A stretch of DNA of 64,000 bases, taken from positions 51,577,270-51,641,269 of the forward strand of contig CM064502.1 in NCBI GenBank assembly GCA_032716605.1, in the 5' to 3' direction. Every line of letters begins with the position of its first letter. The stretch's first letter is position 1. The notes beneath the pieces were generated by a model. That model saw nothing but the letters and a program-made list of their open reading frames with translations. It did no database searches and was not told the origin of the DNA. Both the position numbers and the translations under genes were made by a program. This document shows positions 54,888 to 64,000 of this stretch, piece by piece. The DNA comes from Paralithodes platypus (lineage: Eukaryota > Arthropoda > Malacostraca > Decapoda > Lithodidae).

Positions 54888-55493
54888 CTATGTGAGTGAG
54901 GGAGACAAAAGGCAGAACTGCCTGTAGCGAGTGCCTCCCCCAGAGTTGAAAGAGTGACAGGGCCAAAATCAAGGGACGTTCGATCCAAAATGTCTGGACA
55001 TATGGAGTTTGAAGCAATCTAAGTCGTAGGATGAGGGAAAGACTGATTCTGGGATTGAGTTCCAGAGCTCAGCTGTTGAATAGAATAAAGACGGAGAATA
55101 ACGTTTCACTCTTGGGTTGGAGAGTTGCACAGAGTAGGGGTGGGATTGCGTTGTAAGACGGGTGCTACGTGCTCTATGAAGGGGGCGGGGCGGTATATAC
55201 ACTGAGAGAGCTCTGAGGAACTGATCATTGTAATAGCGGTAGAATAGTGAGACAGATGCAACATTGCGGCGAAGAGAGATAGACTGCAGCAAATTGGTGA
55301 GTGGATGCGAGTTAATGAGACAGAAGTCTTTCTTTTCTACTTTGTCTAGAAGTACTGTGTGAGAGGATCCTCCCCACACGTGTGAACAATACTCAATACA
55401 TTGACGCACTGTGCCCCTGTATAGAGCTAGAAGCTACGCAGGGATAAAGAACCCCCGGAGGCGGTTGAGCACACCCAGCTTCTGGGTAGCTGC
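54888..55493 (-). mobile_element. LINE C copy 5, 3' part
   Basis: Minus strand: SQKLGV-like start near 55493, then MRQCIEYCSHVWGGSSHTVLLDKVE (split over frames), RRNVASVSLFYRY, AELWNSIPESVFPSSYDL, and the 3' UTR ending near 54888 (reverse of TTTTGTCTCCCTC). Without an obvious A-tail. Confidence 0.83.
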
Positions 55494-55815
55494 TGCGTTT
55501 GTGTAGTTTTATGTTGTATCATGCTGTGCTATACAATGCTAAACTACATGTGACAATGGAGTGATCAACTGTTTTTGCGTGGATAAACATGAGTAGTTAC
55601 GCAAGTACTGGAAATAATTTGGTGTATGCGTTGCGGTGATCGAGCGGAAGCAACGAGGTGTCACCTTCTGGGAAATGATCGGGAGTGTAGACATTGGTGG
55701 CCGATTATGCTTATTTCCACACGCTCGGGAAGGCACCGGAACTCCTTTAATTTCTAGGGTCCTTTTACCAACACGTCATTTTGACACGAATCACGAGTTG
55801 TTTCGCCTTAGTTAA
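55494..55815. other. No recognisable gene
   Basis: Short frames only; nothing I can name. Confidence 0.45.
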
Positions 55816-55819
55816 TTAA

Positions 55820-56044
55820 CCCCCCCTCCTTTTTTTTTGTTTACCGGCGACGACGTTTTCATTTGATTCTAGCTATTATATAGACGATTGTGTGCAGTTT
55901 GAATATGATCTGTGGCAGTAAAAAGAGTTAAGTGAGATAGGTATACGCCTCTTAATTGCTTTAGGCCTATTTGAAACTGAATAAAATCATCTAATAGTAG
56001 CAAAAAAAAAAAAAAAAAAAAAAACGTCGCCGGTACAGAAGGGG
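55820..56044. mobile_element. MITE-2, with an internal A-run
   Basis: TTAA (55816-55819), CCCCCCTCC at left with a T-run before ACCGGCGACGACGTTTTC, right end CGTCGCCGGTACAGAAGGGG, TTAA (56045-56048). About 22 A residues lie just inside the right terminus and a T-run just inside the left, i.e. symmetrical homopolymer expansions. Confidence 0.85.
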
Positions 56045-56310
56045 TTAAGTTAGATTACTCTGTGTTAGGTAGGACATTTCATTGGATTAGTTTGAGTTTG
56101 GTTTAGGTTAGATTAAGATGAGGTAAGTTTAAGGTTAGTTTGGGCTTGGTTGAATTCGGTTAAGGGTAAATTAAGTTACGCTTAACGTTAGTTTGGGCCT
56201 GGTTTAGTCCTGTTAGAGAAAGGTTGGATTAGCTTCAGTTAGGTTATGTCAGGGCAGGGCACGTTAGATTAAGTTGAAGTAGTAGATTAGTTTAGGCCAA
56301 GTTAGGTTAA
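56045..56310. repeat. Degenerate TTAGGTTA-like run
   Basis: Words such as GTTAGGTTA, TTTAGGTTAGATTAAG and AAGGTTAGTTTGGG fill the spacer between two MITE-2 copies. It resembles a decayed TTAGG-type array, but no exact tandem is left. Confidence 0.4.
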
Positions 56311-56517
56311 CCCTTTCTGTACCGACAACGCCTTTTTATCTTTACTCTGGCAACTATTAGACGATTCTATTCAGTTTAAGAAGGGCCTCCAGCAATTAAC
56401 AGGCTTCGAACTATCTCACTTAACCCTTTTTACCACCACAGATCCTTCTTAAATTGCACACAATCGCCTATAAATAACTAGAATAACATTGAAAAGACGT
56501 CGTCGGTACAGAAGGGG
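56311..56517. mobile_element. MITE-2, 207 bp, exact TTAA flanks
   Basis: TTAA (56307-56310), CCCTTTCTGTACCGACAACG, interior TATTAGACGATTCTATTCAG, AACAGGCTTCGAACTATCTC and CTTAACCCTTTTTACCACC (single copy), right end GACGTCGTCGGTACAGAAGG, TTAA (56518-56521). Reference copy of the family. Confidence 0.9.
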
Positions 56518-56714
56518 TTAAGGTTAGTGCGGGTCGAGATATGATAACTTAGGTGTGGGCGAATATACACCAAATGTGGATAAAGTAGCTGCGAACGGAA
56601 TGACGTATGGGCGAAAAGAACCCTAATAAACCTTTCTGTCTCGGGTTCACGGCCACCAGTTTTAGAATTACAGGAATCCGTCAACACAAGTGGGTTGGGG
56701 AACACTAAACTTAA

Positions 56715-57079
56715 TGGAGCCCACCTCGCGTTTTTTTTGTTTTACCTTTCTCTCCCTCTCTCTGGCTTGTATCCATTCGGTCCCATTCAGCCTACTGTCT
56801 TAAGACGTTTGCTCCCATCCTACTGTTTTCCTGGCGAGCGGTAGCGAGCCATCATATATGTATTTTTGTTTTGACAGCAAGCTAAATTTGTACATTTTTC
56901 GATAGAAAAATTTCTCCGGTGAAGCCAGATTTCTCCATACAATGCTGGCGAGCGATAGAAGAAATCGACACCTGGATGCGAATAAACGTCTTAAAACAAT
57001 TGGCTGAATGGGACCAAATGGATACAAGCCAGAGAAAGAGAGAAAAGGAGAGAAAGAGAAAAAAAGCAGGTGACCCCCC
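56715..57079. mobile_element. MITE-1 class 2, 365 bp, TTAA flanks
   Basis: TTAA (56711-56714), TGGAGCCCACCTCGCG at left, GCAGGTGACCCCCC at right, TTAA (57080-57083). Both arms are present; the right core is partly lost (GGCGAGCGATAGAAGAAA). Flanked outside by a 35-bp duplication (see findings). Confidence 0.9.
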
Positions 57080-57122
57080 TTAAAGGCGTCAACCCAAGTG
57101 GGATGGGGAACACTCAACTTAA

Positions 57123-57445
57123 GGGGGTACTACTCGCTTATTATGGACCTCCTTCTCCCTCGTGTTTAGCATATTAGTTTTGAGATTCTAAGACGTTCCT
57201 TCCATTAGTTTGGCTATTTTAATACCTTTTGCCCCATTTCGTTGTCAATTTCAAGAACTTTCGTGCCATTTAGGTGTCGATTTTTTCCTGGCGAGCGATA
57301 GTGAGCCTGTAATTCTTAGAGGAACCAGCCTTCGGCCGGGACATTTTTCTCTCGAAAAATGTACAAATTTATCTTGAAGGTGGGCCTAGGGGGTGTTTTT
57401 TTATGCTTGATGGAGGTTTAGCAAGGAAACTAAAACAATATTTGA
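57123..57445 (+). mobile_element. MITE-1 class 1, right end lost
   Basis: TTAA (57119-57122), GGGGGTACTACTCGC, AAGACGTTCCTTCCATTAG, TTTCGTGCCATTTAGGTGTC, GGCGAGCGATAGTGAGCC, GCCTTCGGCCGGG and ATGGAGGTTTAGCAAGGAAA. The 3' terminus is replaced by the composite repeat that begins at 57447. Confidence 0.85.
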
Positions 57446-57446
57446 A

Positions 57447-57945
57447 TAAAGTAGACGTGCCGTTTCGCCCAAATTCAAAACGGCATACCCAACTCTGCGA
57501 TCGGTCAAAATCATCACTACTAGTCACTATCATCATTAATATCATCAGCACTACTACTATTATAATCATCACTACTACTCTCACCATCATCACTACTACT
57601 CTCATCATCACTACTACTCTCATCATTACTACAACTTCCACCATCATCACTACTACTTACCAACATCACTAATACTGTCACCATCATCTTGCAATCATCA
57701 TTACTAATGTCACCGTCATGAATACTATTATGACCATCATCACTACTACTAGTACTGTCACCATCATAACTACTACTGTTATCATCATCACTACCATCAT
57801 CATCACTACTGTCATCATTATCACTAAATCTACAACCATTATCACTGCTATTATCACCATCATCACTACTATGAGAATTATCCCCACTATTACTACCATC
57901 AAATCTAATGTCAACTAAACTAACTTAACCTAACAAATGCGTCTC
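57447..57945. repeat. Composite repeat, module E copy 1 (ATC/ACT-rich)
   Basis: Starts GTAGACGTGCCGTTTCGCCC, then AACGGCATACCCAACTCTGC, a long imperfect array of CATCATCAC and ACTACTACT words, and ends CTAATGTCAACTAAACTAAC. Frames through it (poly-Thr/Ile or poly-Met/Val) are artefacts. Confidence 0.85.
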
Positions 57946-57949
57946 AAGT

Positions 57950-58465
57950 TTTTCTCACCCACTGAACGATGGCATTCTGTGTGAGTGCCCCGAACACCAT
58001 CATCATTGCTTGGGAACAGGTACAGGGTGGGGGTGGGGGGGAGGGCAAAACCATATTTTGGACCTAAAATCATAACTATTGCACAGACGTCTCACCATTA
58101 TCATCACATCTGAGACATGTGTATGATGTGTGGCTTTCTGTGATGTGTGTGCCCCTATGGGGCACACACATCACACAAAGGAAATAGGTACATGGTGGGG
58201 GGTGGGGGTCCTGAAGGTCCATGGGGGGGGGCTGGTTGAGGGGAGGCTGTGGGGGGATTTTGTTTAGACCTAAAATCATAACTATTGCACACATTCACAA
58301 ACACTTTTTTTAATTACCGTCGCATTCACGCACCGAAGGTTCGTGTGAAGTTTGGTGAAAAATCCGTCAAACGGTCTAGGAGGAGTTCTCGGACAGACAG
58401 ACGGACAGACAGACAGACATTTCGGTTAGCATATACCACTATATGGGGGGCGATACCACTCTGCT
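57950..58465. repeat. Composite repeat, module F copy 1 (GTGTG hairpin, GACA tail)
   Basis: ATGGCATTCTGTGTGAGTGC, a G-rich run, TTTTGGACCTAAAATCATAA, ACTATTGCACA, a second half with GTGTGTGCCCCTATGGGGCA (hairpin), then TTAATTACCGTCGCATTCAC, GAAGTTTGGTGAAAAATCCG, GGACAGACAGACGGACAGAC and ATACCACTCTGCTTACGCAG. The 'gaagtttggtgaaaatccgtc...gacagacagac' part resembles a tail common in arthropod retroposons. Confidence 0.8.
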
Positions 58466-58890
58466 TACGCAGAGTAGACGTGCCATTTTGCCCAAAATCA
58501 AAATGGCATACCCAACTCTGCGAAGGGTTACCATCATTACTAATATTGCTACCATCATCACTACTACTATCATCATCACTACAATTATCACCATCATCAC
58601 TACTTTTACAATCATCACTAATATTACCACCATCATCACTACTACTATCATCACTACTACTACTCTCACCATCACCATCATCCCCACTGTTACTACCATC
58701 ACTTTTAATGTCATCTAAACTAACTTAACCTAACTTAACTTAGCAAAGGCGGGGCGACTTGTTTTCGGGTCGTCATCTCCAGTAACCATCACCAACATCA
58801 CCAATACTTTCAACATCATCACTACTACTATCCTCATCATCTACTACCATCATCACTCCTACTATCACCACCAACTATCACAACTAGTTT
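58466..58890. repeat. Module E copies 2 and 3
   Basis: Copy 2 begins GTAGACGTGCCATTTTGCCC near 58468 and ends at CTAACTTAACCTAACTTAAC. From about 58771 a second ATCACC-rich segment follows without the E leader. Confidence 0.8.
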
Positions 58891-59180
58891 CACAATCACG
58901 ACTGTTGGCTTGGGGGGGGGGGGGTGGCTGGTGGTTTTGGGAAGGGGGGGGGGGGGGGTGAAACCATATTTTGGACCTAAAATCATAACTATTGCACATT
59001 CAAAAAATCTTTGTTTAATTACCGTCGCATTCACTCACCGAATGTTCGTTGGAAGTTTGTGTGAAAATTCGTCGAACGGTCTAGGATGAGTTTTCGGAAA
59101 GACAGACATATGTCTCACTATTATCATCACATCTGAGACATGTGTATGATGTGTGCCCCTACGGGGCACACCCGTAGTGA
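58891..59180. repeat. Module F copy 2
   Basis: Two G-runs (about 58911-58925 and 58943-58958), TTTTGGACCTAAAATCATAA, TACCGTCGCATTCACTCACC, GTCGAACGGTCTAGGATGAG, GACAGACATATGTCTCAC, and the hairpin GTGTGCCCCTACGGGGCACA. Ends where the LINE begins. Confidence 0.8.
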
Positions 59181-59189
59181 TGGCTTGTC

Positions 59190-59468
59190 AGTGAAGGTGC
59201 TGCAAGATCAATTGATGTTTTCATTGGAAGAGTTGACAACGATGCAACGGAGAAAGACTTACAAGATTATATTAAGGAGGTATTTAAAATAGAAATTATA
59301 GCTTTAAGTAAATTAAACATTAGATCCTTTGATCATCAAGCTTTTAAAGTAACGGTAAAACTATCAGAGAGAGAAAAATTATTTAATGAAGCATTATGGC
59401 CTGAAGAAATAGTAGTGGACAAGTTTTTTAATAGGTCCCGAGGACTTGAGGCACAAGCTAGTACATAA
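59190..59468 (+). pseudogene. LINE ORF1 C-terminal part, RRM-like
   Basis: In frame to the TAA at 59466-59468: VFIGRVDNDATEKDLQDYIK, then KLNIRSFDHQAFKVTVKL and LWPEEIVVDKFF, ending RSRGLEAQAST. The VFIGRV and TEKDLQDYI pattern resembles an RNA-recognition motif, as in ORF1 proteins of several LINE groups. The N-terminus is missing by 5' truncation. Confidence 0.62.
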
Positions 59469-59528
59469 TTAGTATTTACCATTTAGATATTCTTCACGTT
59501 TATATTTTTTAGTTATTTCTTTTTAATA

Positions 59529-62456
59529 ATGGCTTCTGATTGTATAAAAATATGTTCTTATAACTGCTGCTCTTTAAAGAAGAATATTGATTTAGTCAGA
59601 AACTTAGCATCTCTGGCTATGATTTTATTTTTTTACAGGAAACTTTTTTAACTGACGACAAACTAGCAATATTAGATTTTGTAGATGAGGAGTATGATAG
59701 CATTGCTGTGGGGGCTACCTATTCTCATAAATCATTGGTAAGTAATGCCGGCAGACCTGAGGGAGGAATGGCCATTTTGTGGAGAAAGGACCTACAAATA
59801 GAGTTCAATAAAGTAATATTGGAAACAAATTATATGGTCCTTAATATAAATATATTTGGGCGCAATGTGGCATTTATCAATATTTATCTGAATAGTGATG
59901 TATGGAGAGCTGAAACTTTAAATAAATATTTAGAGTCCTTATCAGTATTGGAGGATCTTATCAGCAATATTAATTACGATGACATTTTTCTGATAGGGGA
60001 CTTCAATGCCGACCCTTTCTCAGGTAGAGCCTGGCGAAATTTGTCAGAGTTTATTAATAGAAACTCACTGAGGTGTTATGATGTGGATATATTGGATAAT
60101 GACTCCTATACATTTGTTGGATATGGGGATTCCGTCACCAGATGGCTGGATCATGTAATAGGAAAGGTGCACAATCATATTACAATTAACAACATAAAAA
60201 TACTTCAACACATTATAGGATCGGACCACTTGCCAATGGAAGCTACTTTAAAATTTACTAGGGGAGGTCAAAAGATTAAAGATTCTGGCTCACTTGCTGA
60301 CAATAATCAAACTCGTGTTAACTGGCAAAGGTTAAGCATGCAAGAAATTAATCATATTAATCAGAGGGTTGACAATCTTTTACAAGATTTTTATTCCTTC
60401 CCTATTCATGATTGCCATAGGTTAGGGTGTCGGGATCCCAGTCATCTAAGAAGGATTGATAAATTGTATTCACTAATCACGACCAGCATTGTGAGCGCTA
60501 GTAGAGACTATGCACGTGCTAATATTAAAAAGAACAATATAAAGTGATACCAGGATGGAACCGGTGTATTAAGGCTAAACACACTATTGCCAGGGAGAAA
60601 TTCTTAACCTGGGTGAGGAATGGCAGGATACGAGGAACAGATATTCATAGAGATATGTTAGACAGTCGGAAGGAATTTAAAAAGGCACTAAATGAATGTA
60701 AAATTAACGAACAGAGAGAGATTTGTAATTCAATAACGGAAAAGTTTTTATATAAGAATAAGAGTGAATTTTGGAATGAAGTAAAAATAAAGAAAGGGTG
60801 TAAAAAGGTATCAAGTGTTATAAATGGCCAGAGTGGCAATTCTAATATAACTAAAGTATTTAAAGAAAAATTTCTTTTAAGTCAACCTCCAAATAATCCT
60901 AACGCTGAGCGAGACTTCTTAAATGATATTAAGCAAGCGTGGCCTGAAGGTAGAAAAATGCGTTTAAAGATCTCTAGTCACACTATAAAACAATTGTTAA
61001 TGCGTCTTAACTCTGGTGAAGGTCATGATTTTATTCACACAATTTTTTTAAAGAATGCCTCTTGGTCTTTTTTGGAAATATTGCTCATTTTTTAAATACT
61101 TGTTTTATCCACTGCTATCTCCCTGGTGACTTGCTGAAGGGTACTATTACACCTATTATAAAAGACAGTAGGAAAAATATTACAGAGTCAGATAATTACA
61201 GACCCATTATGCAGTCCTCATGCCTTTTAAAACTATTTGAATTATTTATTTTAGATATTTTATCTGAAAAAGTGGTTCTCAACTTTAGACAATTCGGGTT
61301 TAAATCAGGGTCTTCAACCACAGATACTTGTTTTATTCTTAAAGACATTATGAAAAAATACTCGAATTGTAAGAACAATGCAGTAGCTACATTTATTGAC
61401 CTAAGTAAAGCATTTGATAGGGTAGACCATTTTATTTTAGGGAACAAATTATTAGAATTGTCACTACCAGTAGATGTAATATTAATTTTAATGCATTACC
61501 TAAGGAATCAGAAAGCGAATGTAAGATGGCAAGACTCTTATAGCAACTATGTTTATGTTGAGAAAGGTGTGAGGCAAGGTGGAATACTCTCACCCTTTCT
61601 ATACAATTTATACATGGACAAAATTATAAATGAAGTGGCTGGTACTAATGCAGGATGTAAATATGGAGATGTGAGATGCAACATATTAGCCTACGCTGAT
61701 GATATAGTCCTCCTGGCTGATTCTTTTCAAGATATGGATATATTATATAGCAAATTATGTTCTTGTATTGATCAACATTTACTTAAAATTAACAGAGATA
61801 AATCTAAATGCATGATATTTACTACCAATAATAATCAGCAGACGCAGAGCATTGAGCTGAACGGAGATACCTTGGAGGTGGTGAAGGGATTCAAATATCT
61901 GGGCCACAATATTTTGTTTAATTTTAAAGACTCAGATGACATAACTTTTAGAATAAATAATTTGTATGGATCTTTTAATAGTATTTTTAGAAATTACAAA
62001 CAAGTGAACAAAGATACAATGTTATTTCTGTTTAATTCTTACTGTCTACCAGATTATGGACTTCCCCTATGGAATCACGACAGTTCTTTTAATTCTAATG
62101 GTTTTAAAGCATTTTCAGTTGCATTTAATAAATCCCTTAAGCGTATTTGTGGCGTACCTCCCTACGCCAGCAGCCATATCACGGCAGCTCGATGCAAACA
62201 ATTGCTACTCAATCATCATACAGCATTAGTTCAAGCACGATACTGCAAAAGAGTATTAAGGTCTCAAAATCCTATAATTAGACATAATATTCCTATTATT
62301 AAAGAAGGTTTCATGGTTCAAAATGTGGTAAATTTGTTTCGAAAAACTTATAATGTAGATGTACTAGGAGAAAATCTAGATCGTTTGAGAGCCAGGATTG
62401 AGTGGGTACAAGGGCATGAGGACAGGCGAGGTCCATGTTTCTATTATGGGTTTTAG
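59529..62456 (+). pseudogene. LINE endonuclease-reverse transcriptase with three frameshifts
   Basis: ATG at 59529 opens with IKICSYNCCSLKKNID (nuclease block with Asn). Frameshift near 59612, then FLQETFL (catalytic Glu), GGMAILWRK, FINIYLNSD, FLIGDFNADP, VTRWLDHVI and IGSDHLPME complete the nuclease. Second frameshift near 60540; linker VIPGWN, EFWNEVK. Third frameshift in a run of T at 61087-61092. RT: NYRPIMQSSCLLKLFE, FGFKSGSSTTDTCFILKD, TFIDLSKAFDRVDHF (61391-61435), KGVRQGGILSPFLYNLYMD (61564-61620), LAYADDIVLLAD (61686-61721) with all catalytic Asp, then FKYLGHNI. Unusually the C-terminus ends RRGPCFYYGF. Non-functional as it stands but close to intact. Confidence 0.87.
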
Positions 62457-62803
62457 CTCTTGAAGGGCGTAACTATTATTTTTTAACAGCGGTTATATGC
62501 AACAAATACGTCTTAGAAATTGCATTTTAATTGAATTCGATAATTTCATTATCGCATAACTTCCATCCTCATAATTGAGTTTTGAATGCATATATTTTTT
62601 ATAATATTTTATTTGATGATTTTATCCTGACTATCAGAAGCTAATATTGTAAATAGTTTGTATATATGAAATAATTTTGAATGTTTAATACATTTTGATT
62701 TAACTTTACTATAATTTGTATTGGATTATGTAATGTGTGTGTTTTGTACTGTGTACTGTACATATGTATTGCGAAATAAAGGAATTGATTGATTGATTGA
62801 TTG
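62457..62803 (+). other. 3' UTR and tail of the YADD-type LINE
   Basis: AT-rich, ending GTACTGTGTACTGTACATAT, AATAAAGG and four TTGA units. Confidence 0.75.
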
Positions 62804-63225
62804 ACTAGTACTGTCACCATCATATCTACTACTGTTATCATCATCACTACCATCATCATCACTACTGTCATCATTATCACTAAATCTACAACCATCATCA
62901 CTGCTATAATCACCATCATCACTACTATCAACATTATCCCCACTATTACTACCATCACTTCTAATGTCTACTAAACTAAAGTAGATGTGCCGTTTCGCCC
63001 AAATCAAAACGGCATACCCAACTATGCGAAGGGTTACCATCATCACTAATATTACCACCATTATTACTACTACTATCATCATCACTACAATTGTCACCAT
63101 CATCACTACTACTACCATCATCACTAATATTACCACCATCATCACTACTACTATCATTATCTCTACAATTGTCACCTTCTAATGTCAACTAAACTAACTT
63201 AACAAATGCGGGCGAGTTTTTTTCC
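62804..63225. repeat. Module E copies 4 and 5
   Basis: 62804-62975 matches 57747-57915 (TAGTACTGTCACCATCATA onward). At about 62980 a fresh E leader starts (GTAGATGTGCCGTTTCGCCC), followed by its array and CTAAACTAACTTAACAAATG. Confidence 0.85.
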
Positions 63226-63235
63226 GCCCCCTTAA

Positions 63236-63543
63236 GGGGAGGTTTCTAGTTTGTTTCCTACTCCTCCAGCAATCTTAAAATTTCACCCCCTTGACCCCCT
63301 TTCAAGATAAATTTGTACATTTTTCGGTAGAAAAATGTCCCGGCCGAAGGCCGATTACTCTTAAATTACAGGCTCGCTATCGCTCGTCAGGATAAAATCG
63401 ACACCTAAATGGCACGAAAGGTCTTAAAATTCTTAAAAATCACCAAACTAATCGGGCAAACGTCTTAAAATCTCAAAAGCAATAGGGCTAGACATGAGGG
63501 AGAAAGGGGTCAAGAAAAAAGTCCCTCAAGTGGAAACCTCCCT
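63236..63543 (-). mobile_element. MITE-1 class 1, 308 bp, exact TTAA flanks, between modules E and F
   Basis: TTAA (63232-63235), GGGGAGGTTTCTAG at left, GTGGAAACCTCCC at right, TTAA (63544-63547). Contains ACCCCCTTTCAAGATAAATT, CCCGGCCGAAGGCCG, CTCGCTATCGCTCGTCAGG and AAGAC subrepeats in inverse. It separates E and F, which are contiguous at 57935-57985. Confidence 0.9.
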
Positions 63544-63547
63544 TTAA

Positions 63548-63870
63548 CGATGACGTTCTGTGTGTGTGTGTGCCCCTACGGGGCACACACACACAGAACG
63601 CCATAATCATTGCTTGGAAATAGGTACAGGGTGGGGGGTGGGGGTCCTGAAGGGGGGGGGGGGCAATTTCTTGTTTTGGACCTAAGATCATAACTATTGC
63701 ACAAATTCAAACAATATTGTTTTAATTACCGTCGCATTCACGCACCGAAGGTTCGTGTGAAGTTTGGTGAAAATCCGTCAAATGGTCTAGGAGTTCTCGG
63801 ACAGACAGACATTTCGGGTAGAATGTACCACTATATGGGGGGCGATACCACTCTGCTTACGCAGAGTTGA
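63548..63870. repeat. Module F copy 3
   Basis: Near-perfect hairpin GTTCTGTGTGTGTGTG / CACACACACACAGAAC around CCCCTACGGGG (63550-63600), G-run, TTTTGGACCTAAGATCATAA, GTCGCATTCACGCACCGAAG, GACAGACAGACATTTCGGGT and ATACCACTCTGCTTACGCAG. Confidence 0.85.
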
Positions 63871-64000
63871 TAACTGAATAAATAGAAGACAAAAACAGCT
63901 ACTATCCCCGTAATAGTGTGTATCGTTATTACTACCGAAGAGGAAGAGTTGTTAGCTAATGTACTGTATGTTCCCTGATTAAATAGCACTGATTGAATAT
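63871..64000. other. No recognisable feature
   Basis: Short AT-rich end of the window. Confidence 0.5.

Larger units (their letters stand above)
59180..62803 (+). mobile_element. YADD-type LINE with TTGA tail, nearly complete
   Basis: Order: end of ORF1 (to 59468), 60-bp gap, EN-RT protein from ATG at 59529 to TAG at 62454, a 3' UTR of about 330 bp, AATAAAGGAATTGATTGATTGATTG tail (split here: AATAAAGG then four TTGA units, about 62774-62803). It lies inside the E/F composite repeat, whose E module resumes at 62804. Only frameshifts, no in-frame stops besides those they cause, so it is a fairly young copy. Clade uncertain; style suggests the I/Nimb side of LINEs. Confidence 0.85.

Noticed and set aside
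57369..58728. Poly-Thr/Ile and poly-Met/Val frames on both strands
   Set aside because: Produced by ATC/ACT trinucleotide-rich repeats; no domain or start context.

Overview
This 64 kb window looks like a piece of an AT-rich arthropod nuclear genome packed with transposable elements. My best guess is a decapod crustacean, because the CR1-like and RTE-like LINE proteins resemble those I recall from crab and shrimp genomes; this is inference, not a search result. I found no host protein-coding gene I can support. Nearly all long reading frames are LINE remnants, shadows of them, or frames through tandem repeats.

Layout. 1-4868 holds a CR1/L2-group LINE (endonuclease, then reverse transcriptase) split by a 5'-truncated Jockey-like LINE ('B') with a 43-base A-tail. 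4880-5590 is an RTE fragment on the minus strand. 7125-14900 is a second B copy, split by a full-length 5.49 kb CR1 (7939-13428, minus strand) whose ORF1 carries a CxxC finger and an SGNH esterase and whose ORF2 carries endonuclease and RT. 15801-16814 is a 30-bp minisatellite of 34 units. 17755-18620 and 20690-20935 are LINE tails. 22053-24890 and 26043-27643 are two closely related CR1 copies; the second sits in another LINE ('C') with a 22-bp target duplication.

From about 28 kb the window becomes a MITE-rich region. About 19 intervals belong to one large family (MITE-1), marked by the core TGGCGAGCGATAGCGAGC, several with exact TTAA flanks. There is a second TTAA family (MITE-2, TIR like CCCCTTCTGTACCGGCGACG), and TIR families MITE-3, -4, -5 and -6. 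There are also five LINE C copies, a tRNA-derived SINE split by a 1,020-bp hAT-like element with an 8-bp target duplication, and a minisatellite built from the 3' end of LINE C (49391-49975). From 57.4 kb to the end lies a composite ATC/ACT-rich repeat with a GTGTG hairpin module, interrupted by a nearly complete YADD-type LINE with an AATTGATTGATTG tail (59180-62803).

How the parts work together. The LINEs encode the EN/RT machinery for target-primed reverse transcription, but every copy here has frameshifts, stops or truncation. The SINE and MITEs are non-autonomous and no DNA transposase is visible, so their machinery must lie elsewhere or be extinct. The value of the window is its layered insertion history, with several junctions readable to the base, and the unusual architecture of MITE-1.
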